NCBI GenBank assembly: GCA_945871425.1
Contig: CAMBVS010000020.1
Span: 1-57,293 of the forward strand
DNA from: Rhizobium sp. Q54
GTDB lineage: Bacteria > Pseudomonadota > Alphaproteobacteria > SHVZ01
Direction: 5' to 3'
DNA length: 57,293 nucleotides
The notes beneath the pieces were generated by a model. It had not been told where the DNA came from. It saw nothing but the letters and a program-made list of their open reading frames with translations, and searched no databases. This document shows positions 24,752 to 31,739 of this stretch, in pieces; position 1 is the stretch's first letter; the number at the start of each line of letters is the position of its first letter. Both the position numbers and the translations under genes were made by a program.

Positions 24752-25960
24752 CTAGTCCGGCCAGCGGAGCAGGCGCTCGAAGCGCCGGGCCTTGCGCTCG
24801 GCGACGCTGTACTGCTGCGGACGGTTCCGCTTCCTCGCCTCGCCGAGCTCGTGGACCACGCGGTCGGCCACCACCTCGGCCTCGCCTGGATGCAGGTTGC
24901 AGGGATCGAGCTGGAAGAACCCCTGCTCGGCCTCGTGGTCGCGCACGATGACCGGCGGGTCGCCGGCGGCCAGCGCATCCGCCAGCTCCCAGGCGGTGAT
25001 GCGCGCAGCCTCCGGATCGACCTGGAGCATCAGGCGGTCGAGCGGGTTGTCGGTAGGGTCGGGGATGATGGTTGCGGTGACGCCCGGCAGCCCGGCGAAG
25101 CGCCTGACCCAGAGGTCGAGATAGCCCGTCTCGAGCTTGCGCACGGCGGCATGGTCGCGGGTCTCCCAGGCCTCGAGCGCGGCGATGGTGCCGGCAATGC
25201 TTTCCTTGCCCACCTTCATGCCGCGGCCGATACCGAAATTCTGCAGGAAGGTCGAGCGCACGAGCGCCTTCTTGCCGCCGACGATGCCGGCGGTGGGTCC
25301 GCCTAGGAACTTGTGTGCGCTGTAGATGACGAGGTCGGCGCCGGCCGCGTGGAAACCCTTCAGATCGTATTCGGAAGCCAGGTCGGCGACGACCGGGACG
25401 CCCTGGTCATGGGCGACGCGGGCGAAGTCGTCGAGCGGGATCTGGCCGTACTGCACGGTGTGGTGCGAGACGACGTAGAGGGCGGCTGCCGTCCTCTCGG
25501 TGATCTTGTGGGCGAGCTGGTAGGGCCTAGCGTCGGTGACGTTGCCGACGGGAACGCAGACTCCTCCGGCCAGCCGGATCGCCTGCTCGATCGGTGCGCC
25601 GTAGCCGGTCATGTGACCCATCTGGATCACCACCTCGTTCCTCATGCCGGAGGTGTCGGGGAGCTGCTCGATCTTCGCCAGATCCGGGCCGGTCATGCAG
25701 GCGGCCAACGCCAGAGTGATCCCGGCCGAGGCCGAGGCGGTGACGAATCCCGCCTCCGATCCGGTCGCCTTGGCGATGGCGCGGCTCGCCTTCCGGTGCA
25801 GGTCGTTGACCTCGACCCATTCCGGCAGCACCTCGCTTGCCGCCTTGACCGCCGCCGGCACCACGATCGAGGCGCCGAGGGCCGTCATGGTTCCGGAGAC
25901 ATTGATGATCGGCCGGAGGCCGAGGCGGGCGCGGATATCGGAGCGGGGCTTGGCGGCCAT
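24752..25960 (-). CDS. SelA-like PLP-dependent enzyme (aminotransferase class V-like fold)
   Basis: A 402-residue PLP enzyme related to L-seryl-tRNA(Sec) selenium transferase and to amino-sugar-acid ammonia lyases of the DgaE type. The Schiff-base lysine is K217 in SAHKFLGGP, and D193 in VADLASE would hold the pyridine nitrogen. The N-terminus (RARLGLRPIINVSGTMTALG) matches the SelA-like superfamily. No selenocysteine machinery is nearby. It is encoded 5 bases behind an amino-acid ABC ATPase, so it most likely eliminates or racemises the imported amino acid or amino acid derivative. The substrate is unknown. Confidence 0.82.
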   Translation of the reverse strand: MAAKPRSDIRARLGLRPIINVSGTMTALGASIVVPAAVKAASEVLPEWVEVNDLHRKASRAIAKATGSEAGFVTASASAGITLALAACMTGPDLAKIEQLPDTSGMRNEVVIQMGHMTGYGAPIEQAIRLAGGVCVPVGNVTDARPYQLAHKITERTAAALYVVSHHTVQYGQIPLDDFARVAHDQGVPVVADLASEYDLKGFHAAGADLVIYSAHKFLGGPTAGIVGGKKALVRSTFLQNFGIGRGMKVGKESIAGTIAALEAWETRDHAAVRKLETGYLDLWVRRFAGLPGVTATIIPDPTDNPLDRLMLQVDPEAARITAWELADALAAGDPPVIVRDHEAEQGFFQLDPCNLHPGEAEVVADRVVHELGEARKRNRPQQYSVAERKARRFERLLRWPD

Positions 25961-25965
25961 GGGGG

Positions 25966-26742
25966 TCAGTGCTTCATCTCGATGCGGGCAAGGAAGGACT
26001 TGAGGCGCTCGTGGCTGGCGGCATTGGCGAGGACCTCGCGCGAAGGCCCGTCGATCTGCACCCGGCCGTCATCCATGAAGACGATGCGCGATCCCACGTC
26101 GCGGGCGAACGTCATCTCGTGGGTGACCACGATCATGGTCATGCCGTCCTTGGCGAGGCCCTGGACCACCGACAGCACTTCGCCGACCAGCTCGGGATCG
26201 AGTGCCGACGTGATTTCGTCCAGCAGCAGCACCTTCGGCCCCATGGCGACGGCGCGTGCGATGCCGACGCGCTGCTGCTGGCCGCCGGAGAGCTGGCTCG
26301 GCAGGCTCTGCAGCTTGTCGGCGAGGCCGACGCGGGTGAGCCAGTGGGTGGCGCGGTCCTTGGCCTCGGCCTTGGAGATCCCGCGCACCTTGGTCAGGCC
26401 GAGGGTGACGTTCTCGAGCGCGCTCAGATGCGGAAACAGGTTGAAGAGCTGGAAGACCATGCCGATGTCGGCGCGGATCGGCGCCAGCGCCCGCTCGGAC
26501 CGGCGCTTGCGGCTGCCGCTGCCGTCTTCGTAGCCGACCTCGACGCTGTCGACCTTGATCGAGCCGTCGTCGTAGGTCTCCAGCAGGTTGATGCAGCGGA
26601 GCAGCGTGGTCTTGCCGCTGCCCGACGGGCCGATGACGCAGACCACCTCGCCCTTGGCGACGTCGAGGTCGACGCCGTCGAGGACTCGGGTCGTCCCGAA
26701 GGACTTCTTGACGCCGCGGATCTGCACGAGGGATTGGGACAC
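25966..26742 (-). CDS. Polar amino acid ABC transporter, ATP-binding protein
   Basis: A 258-residue ATPase of the HisP/GlnQ group that powers uptake. Walker A is GPSGSGKT (38-45), Q-loop FQLFNLFPH (98-105), signature LSGGQQQR (151-158), Walker B VLLLDE (171-176) and H-loop H208. The Walker B tail reads DEITSALDPE rather than DEPTSALDPE, a variant common in this group. There is an insert of about 12 residues (YEDGSGSRKRRS) before the Q-loop. GTG start at 26742, 3 bases after the permease stop. Partners are the two permeases and binding protein upstream. Confidence 0.93.
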   Translation of the reverse strand: MSQSLVQIRGVKKSFGTTRVLDGVDLDVAKGEVVCVIGPSGSGKTTLLRCINLLETYDDGSIKVDSVEVGYEDGSGSRKRRSERALAPIRADIGMVFQLFNLFPHLSALENVTLGLTKVRGISKAEAKDRATHWLTRVGLADKLQSLPSQLSGGQQQRVGIARAVAMGPKVLLLDEITSALDPELVGEVLSVVQGLAKDGMTMIVVTHEMTFARDVGSRIVFMDDGRVQIDGPSREVLANAASHERLKSFLARIEMKH

Positions 26743-26745
26743 CGG

Positions 26746-27396
26746 CTACTCCCGGATATAGGCGAAGCGGGCCTCGAGCCGGCGGCTCGTCTGGCTCAGG
26801 CTGTAGTTGATGATGAAGTACATGGCGGCGCCGAGGAGATACATCGGTAGCGGGTCGTAGGTGCGGCCGATCACCTGCTGGACCGCCAGCGTCAGGTCGA
26901 CGATGCCGGCGAGCGAGACCAGCGCCGAGCCTTTGACCGCATCGGCGACCGCATTGATCCAGGGCGGCAGGAAGCGGCGGACCGCCTGCGGCAGGATCAC
27001 GTATTGCAGGCGTTGCGGGAACGTCAGCCCGATCGCCTTGCCGGCGTCGGTCTGGCCGTAGTGGATCGACTGGATGGCGCCGCGGGCGATCTCGGCCACA
27101 TGCGCGGTCTTGAAGGCGGCGAGCGCGATCACCGCAGAGCCGTAGTTTCCGAAGTCGATACCGAGCAGCGGCAGGCCGTAGATGATCAGGAAGATCAGGA
27201 CCAGCAGCGGCGTGCCGCGCAGGATGTCGGAGTAGATGCGGATCGGCAGGCGCACCCACCAGGGGCCGTAGACCAAGCCGACACCGCTGAGGACACCCGT
27301 CGCCAGCGAGATCGCGACCACCAAGCCCGAGACCGCCAGGGTGACCAGCAGGCCCTCCCAGAGGAAGGGAAGCGTGTTGGCGATGTAGGCGATCAT
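26746..27396 (-). CDS. Polar amino acid ABC transporter, permease (HisM/GlnP type), second subunit
   Basis: A 216-residue inner-membrane permease with about five TM helices. It has the family stretch ILRGTPLLVLIFLIIYGLP and the coupling-helix motif IARGAIQSIHYGQTDAGKAIGLTFPQRLQYVILPQAVRRFLPP, which docks on the ATPase. Its ATG overlaps the stop of the other permease gene by 4 bases. It would form a heterodimer with the 27393-28061 product. Confidence 0.92.
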   Translation of the reverse strand: MIAYIANTLPFLWEGLLVTLAVSGLVVAISLATGVLSGVGLVYGPWWVRLPIRIYSDILRGTPLLVLIFLIIYGLPLLGIDFGNYGSAVIALAAFKTAHVAEIARGAIQSIHYGQTDAGKAIGLTFPQRLQYVILPQAVRRFLPPWINAVADAVKGSALVSLAGIVDLTLAVQQVIGRTYDPLPMYLLGAAMYFIINYSLSQTSRRLEARFAYIRE

Positions 27397-28061
27397 CGCC
27401 GCACCAGGGAGAAGCGCCGCTCGAGCAGGCGGAGCCCGTGCAGCAGCACGTAGCAGGTCACCAGGTACATCGGCCAGACCACCAGCCAGACCTCGATCAC
27501 GCGGAAGGTGTTGGTCTTGATCCAGTTGGCGCCGTAGGTCAGTTCCGGGACCGCGATCACATAGGCGAGCGAGGTGTCCTTGAACAGCGAGACATAGACG
27601 TTGGAAAGCGACGGCAGCACGATCCGGAACATCATCGGCATGCGGACGTAGAGGAAGCGCTGCCAGGGGGTGAGGCCGATCGACTTGCCGGCGTCGATCA
27701 GGCCCTTGGGAATGGCATCCAAGCCGGCGCGGAACACCTCGACAAGATAGGCGCCCGAGTAGAGCGCGAGCGTGGCGACGAAGCTGGTCTGGGCGTCATA
27801 GGCGAAGCCGCCGGCCGACGGGATGCCGTAGAAGACGAGGTAGACCAGCAGGAGCAGCGGCACGTTGCGGATGAACTCGACATAGGCCGCGATGGCGGTG
27901 CGGACCAGCCGTCCGCCGCCGGTATAGGCCAGCGCCAGTCCCAGGCCGATCACCATGCCGATCAGGATCGAGACGAACGCGATCTCGAGCGAGAGCAGCA
28001 GCCCCCAATAGAGCTTGTCGGCATAGCGCCAGACGAAGTTGAAGTTGAAATGGTAGTCCAA
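27393..28061 (-). CDS. Polar amino acid ABC transporter, permease, first subunit
   Basis: A 222-residue permease of the HisQ/GlnP type with about five TM helices. It carries FIRNVPLLLLVYLVFYGIP and the coupling motif FRAGLDAIPKGLIDAGKSIGLTPWQRFLYVRMP. I place the start at TTG 28061, which gives the expected opening LDYHFNFNFVWRYADKLYWG. The only upstream ATG (28094) lies inside a palindromic repeat and would add an unlikely Arg-rich lead. The repeat separates this gene from the binding-protein gene by 142 bases, so the receptor may be made in excess from a truncated mRNA. Confidence 0.88.
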   Translation of the reverse strand: MDYHFNFNFVWRYADKLYWGLLLSLEIAFVSILIGMVIGLGLALAYTGGGRLVRTAIAAYVEFIRNVPLLLLVYLVFYGIPSAGGFAYDAQTSFVATLALYSGAYLVEVFRAGLDAIPKGLIDAGKSIGLTPWQRFLYVRMPMMFRIVLPSLSNVYVSLFKDTSLAYVIAVPELTYGANWIKTNTFRVIEVWLVVWPMYLVTCYVLLHGLRLLERRFSLVRR

Positions 28062-28082
28062 AGATTGATGCCTGCGACGAGC

Positions 28083-28179
28083 CCTCCACCCCAACCCTCC
28101 CCCACAAAGGGGGGAGGGGGTACGAGGTGGCTCTTAAGCTCCCTCCCTCGGCGAAGCCGGGGGAGGGCTGGGGTGGGGG
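28083..28179. repeat. Dispersed palindromic repeat element, copy 2
   Basis: The same design as the element at 3691-3781: CCACCCCAACCCTCCCCCACAAAGGGGGGAGGG-like left half (28086-28118) and CCCTCCCTCGGCGAAGCCGG, then GGGAGGGCTGGGGTGGG right half (28141-28177). Outer and inner arms are inverted repeats. It lies in the gap between the binding-protein gene and the permease genes of one ABC operon, a classic site for REP-type elements that shield upstream mRNA. Confidence 0.7.
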
Positions 28180-28203
28180 CGGGCCCCCGAAGGTCTTTCG
28201 ACT

Positions 28204-29094
28204 TCAGATCGACGGGAATCCGGGAACGCGGCGAGGCGGCTTGGAGGCGAAAAAGTCCCCGAAAGCCTGGTCGTAGAGGTCGGTCTGGTGGCCGTGCATG
28301 TTGACGTTGAAGCAGGTGTTGACCCACTGCAGCCAGTCCGGATCGCCCTGGCGCATGGCGGCCGAGTAGATCTGGGTGTCGTAGTGGTAGCCCGAGTCCA
28401 GATACTTGTCGGGGTTCCGCTTCACCAGCCAGCCGACGGTCGAGAGATCGATGACGGCGGCATCCGAACGGCCGGAGTCGAGGGCCTGGATGGCATTCGC
28501 CTGGGTATCGAGCTGCAGCACCTGGGCGTTGGGCAGCGCCTTCGCCACCAGCTTGTCGGCGTCGACGTTCTGAAGCACCGATGCCTTGGCATTCTTTCCG
28601 GCGTCGATCAGCTCCTTGTGGGTCTTCATCTTGCCCTTGGTCGAGGTCAGGAGCGCCACGCCCTCGATGTAGTAGGGGCGCGAGAAGGCGACGAGCTGGG
28701 CCCGGGCCGGGGAGACCGTCATGAACTGGATGACGATGTCGACCTTGCCGGCGGTGATGTTGGGGATACGAGAGGCCGGATCCTGCTTGACGAACTCGAC
28801 CTTGGTCGGGTCGTCGAACAGGCCGCGGGCGAGGATCCTCGCCATGGTGATGTCCATGCCGGTGAGCTGGCCCTTGTCGTCCTCGAAGTGCCAGGGAGCA
28901 TTGGTCGATCCGGTGCCGACGATCAGCTTGCCGCGGTTCAGCACGGTGCGGAGCAGGCTCTGGGCGGGCGCCTGGGCGGCCGCCTTGTGCGGATCGAGAG
29001 TGGCCGCAGCGGCGGCGCCGACGGCGAGCCCAAGGCCGCCGAGCTTGAGGAAATCCCGGCGTGCCCGGGTTTCGTTGCCTGACCGTTCGGACAT
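28204..29094 (-). CDS. Polar amino acid ABC transporter, substrate-binding protein
   Basis: A 296-residue periplasmic receptor of the family 3 type. The N-terminus has a twin-arginine-like signal (RARRDFLKLGGLGLAVGAAAAATL), suggesting Tat export. The binding domain then begins LLRTVLNRGKLIVGTGSTNAPWHFEDDKGQLTGMDITMARILARGLF. Length is normal. The start at 29094 is supported by GGGGAGA 7 bases upstream. It is the first transporter gene of the cassette 29094 to 25966. The ligand is probably an amino acid that the SelA-like enzyme acts on, by inference from linkage. Confidence 0.92.
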   Translation of the reverse strand: MSERSGNETRARRDFLKLGGLGLAVGAAAAATLDPHKAAAQAPAQSLLRTVLNRGKLIVGTGSTNAPWHFEDDKGQLTGMDITMARILARGLFDDPTKVEFVKQDPASRIPNITAGKVDIVIQFMTVSPARAQLVAFSRPYYIEGVALLTSTKGKMKTHKELIDAGKNAKASVLQNVDADKLVAKALPNAQVLQLDTQANAIQALDSGRSDAAVIDLSTVGWLVKRNPDKYLDSGYHYDTQIYSAAMRQGDPDWLQWVNTCFNVNMHGHQTDLYDQAFGDFFASKPPRRVPGFPSI

Positions 29095-29247
29095 GTTCAC
29101 TCTCCCCTTATTGCGCAATTGTCGAAGGAATATCGGATGGGTGGGGATCATGGCGCCGCCTAATTCCGGTGGCAAGGACCGGTGCCGATGCATGGAACGG
29201 TGGTCCGCATGATCACCGGCAGGGGCGGTCGGCGCGAGCGCTTCGCC

Positions 29248-30198
29248 TCACTTCAGCTTCTCGGCCCAGTCCTGTAGAGACCGGGTGATACGGAGTGCGG
29301 CCTCGAGCGCGCGCAGGCCCGCCTCGCCGTCGACCAGCGGCGGCCGTCCGGCGCGCACGCAGTCGACGAAGGAGGCGATCTCGAGCTTCAAGGGATCGGT
29401 CTCCGGTAGGTCGCGCTCTTCGATCTGGAAGTTGGGGAAGCCTTCGACCACCGGTCCGCCGCGGCGGATATAGGTGAGCTTCCGCTTGATGAAGTCGACC
29501 CGCGCATAGCCCGAGCGCTGGAAGAGCCTGAGCGTGCGCTCGCTCTTCATGCTGATCCGGCTCGCGGTCACGTTGGCGACGCAGCCGCCTTCGAAGACCA
29601 GGCGCGCATTGGCGATGTCCTCGTGGTCGCCCAGCACCGGCACGCCGACCGCGTCCAGGTCGACGATCGGCCGGCCGACCAGGTCGAGCACCAGGTCGAT
29701 GTCGTGGATCATCAGGTCGAGGATGACGCTGACGTCGGTGCCCCGCGGCTTGAATGGTGCGATCCGGTGGCACTCGATGAACAGGGGCGCGTCGATCAGG
29801 CCGGCCAGCGCCTCGCGGGCCGCATCGAAGCGGACAAGGTGTCCGACCTGGAGGATGCGGCCCTGGTCCTTGGCAAGCCGTACCAGCTGGGCCGCCTGCT
29901 CGACCGTCTCGGCAATCGGCTTCTCGATCAGGCAGTGGATCCCGGCCCTGAGGCAGGCAGACGCCACGTCGAAATGCGCCCGGGTCGGCACGGCGACGGA
30001 GATGGCATCGACCCGGCCCCGGATCTCCTCGAGGCCGGTGAAAGCCTCGACGCCAAGGGGTCCGGCGACCGCGGCCGCCCGCTCGGCATCGGCGTCGACG
30101 ACGCCGATGAGCCGCGCGCCGGGCAGGCTCCGGTACTTCTCCGCGTGCAGCCGGCCGAAATGGCCGACGCCGACGACCGCAACCCTGATCTCGTCCAC
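29248..30198 (-). CDS. Gfo/Idh/MocA family oxidoreductase
   Basis: A 316-residue NAD(P)-dependent dehydrogenase. The Rossmann motif GVGHFG lies at 10-15, VAVPTRAHFD at about 68-77 and EKP at 92-94; the catalytic-domain motif is LDLMIHDIDLVLDLVGRP. It looks most like the GnnA-type UDP-GlcNAc 3-dehydrogenases and related sugar dehydrogenases, but the lipid A genes that accompany gnnA are absent. GTG start with GAGGAAA upstream. It precedes the amino-acid ABC cassette on the same strand with a 153-base gap, so it may or may not belong to that operon. Confidence 0.82.
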   Translation of the reverse strand: MDEIRVAVVGVGHFGRLHAEKYRSLPGARLIGVVDADAERAAAVAGPLGVEAFTGLEEIRGRVDAISVAVPTRAHFDVASACLRAGIHCLIEKPIAETVEQAAQLVRLAKDQGRILQVGHLVRFDAAREALAGLIDAPLFIECHRIAPFKPRGTDVSVILDLMIHDIDLVLDLVGRPIVDLDAVGVPVLGDHEDIANARLVFEGGCVANVTASRISMKSERTLRLFQRSGYARVDFIKRKLTYIRRGGPVVEGFPNFQIEERDLPETDPLKLEIASFVDCVRAGRPPLVDGEAGLRALEAALRITRSLQDWAEKLK

Positions 30199-30269
30199 GT
30201 TTCCTCGCCCAGGAGCCCGCCGAAGATGGGGTTATAGTAGGGGCAACAAGGAAAGGGGAGACCAGAGCG

Positions 30270-31739
30270 GTGGATTCCGGACACGGACAGGCCCAGGCCC
30301 TGATGGCCTTTACCGATGCCGACCAGGCGGTCAGGCGCATCGAGGAGATCTATGCCCAAGGCGCCGGCGCGATCCTCGGCGCCTTCGGCGCGCTCGCCCG
30401 GCCCGAGGGCCCCAGGCTCTCGGCTGCCGGTGCCAACTATCCCTATGTCGGCATCGCCGTCGGGCTCCACGACCTCCGCATCGACGCGCGGTTGAGCTAT
30501 GGCGCGCTTCTCGATCCCGGCGTCTACGGCACGACGCTGACCCGGCCCGACCTCTTTGCCGACTACTACCGCGAGCAGATCGATCTCCTGATCCGGCACC
30601 ACCGGGTGCCGGTGCTGGTCGGGGTCAGCGACCGGCCGATCCCGCTGCCCTTCATCGTCGAGGACTCGACCGCCGACATCACCGAGACGCAGCTGGCGGC
30701 GATGCAGGACCTGTTCGCGCTGCCCGACCTCTCGGTCACCGACGATTCGATCGCCAACGGTACGTATCACGCGCCGCTCGGCCGGCCGAAGCCGCTGGCG
30801 CTGTTCGAGGCCGAGCGCGTCGACTACTCGCTGCACCGGCTCGCCCACTACACGGCGACCTCGCCCAGATACGTTCAGCGCTTCATCCTGCTCACCAACT
30901 ATCAGCGCTACGTCGATGCCTTCCGCCTGTTCGCACGCCAGCAGGTCGAGGAGGGTGACACCTATACGCATTTCGTCGAACCTGGCGACGTGGTGACGCC
31001 CAACAGCAGGCTGGTCCGCGACCATCCCTCGGGAGCGCCGGTCACGCATCTGCCGCAGATGCCGGCCTATCACCTGGTCACGCCCGACCGGCAGGGGATC
31101 ACGCTGGTCAACATCGGCGTCGGTCCCGCCAACGCCAAGACCATCACCGACCATCTGGCGGTGCTGCGGCCGCATTGCTGGCTGATGCTGGGCCATTGCG
31201 CCGGGCTCCGCCGCAGCCAGTTCCTCGGCGACTACGTGCTGGCCCATGGCTATGTGCGGGAAGACCACGTGCTCGACCAGGACCTGCCGTCCTGGGTCCC
31301 GGTGCCGCCGATCGCCGAAGTCCAGGTGGCGCTGCAGGAGGCGGTCCAGCGGGTGACGGGCCTCGCCGGCCGCGACCTCAAGACCCGCATGCGCACCGGC
31401 ACGGTGGCCACCACCGACAACCGCAACTGGGAGCTCCGCTATGCCGAGCTCTACGAGCGCCTGAACCAGAGCCGCGCGATCGCCGTCGACATGGAATCCG
31501 CCACCATCGCCGCCAACGGTTTCCGCTTGCGGGTTCCCTACGGCACGCTGCTCTGCGTCTCCGACAAGCCGCTGCATGGCGAGATCAAGCTCCGCGGCAT
31601 GGCGAACGCCATGTACCGCGAGCGCATCAGCCAGCACCTGACCATCGGCATCGAGACCATCGGCATCCTGCGCGCCCAGGGCGTGCAGCAGCTCCATTCC
31701 CGCAAGCTCCGCAGCTTCGACGAGCCGGCGTTCCGCTAG
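30270..31739 (+). CDS. amn: AMP nucleosidase
   Basis: A 489-residue enzyme that hydrolyses AMP to adenine and ribose 5-phosphate, controlling adenylate pools. An N-terminal AMNp domain (about 15-190) includes NYPYVGIAVG and YGTTLTRPDLFADYY. A C-terminal nucleoside-phosphorylase-like domain contains LGHCAGLRRSQFLGDYVLAHGYVREDH and the active-site VDMESATIAANGFR. GTG start at 30270 behind GGAAAGGGGAG; an in-frame ATG 11 codons later is the alternative. It overlaps the convergent membrane protein gene by 4 bases. Confidence 0.93.
   Translation: MDSGHGQAQALMAFTDADQAVRRIEEIYAQGAGAILGAFGALARPEGPRLSAAGANYPYVGIAVGLHDLRIDARLSYGALLDPGVYGTTLTRPDLFADYYREQIDLLIRHHRVPVLVGVSDRPIPLPFIVEDSTADITETQLAAMQDLFALPDLSVTDDSIANGTYHAPLGRPKPLALFEAERVDYSLHRLAHYTATSPRYVQRFILLTNYQRYVDAFRLFARQQVEEGDTYTHFVEPGDVVTPNSRLVRDHPSGAPVTHLPQMPAYHLVTPDRQGITLVNIGVGPANAKTITDHLAVLRPHCWLMLGHCAGLRRSQFLGDYVLAHGYVREDHVLDQDLPSWVPVPPIAEVQVALQEAVQRVTGLAGRDLKTRMRTGTVATTDNRNWELRYAELYERLNQSRAIAVDMESATIAANGFRLRVPYGTLLCVSDKPLHGEIKLRGMANAMYRERISQHLTIGIETIGILRAQGVQQLHSRKLRSFDEPAFR

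Noticed and set aside
26209..26238. DEITSALDPE in place of DEPTSALDPE in the amino-acid ABC ATPase Walker B
   Set aside because: The catalytic glutamate and aspartate are kept, and the Ile form is common in this subgroup; not a defect.
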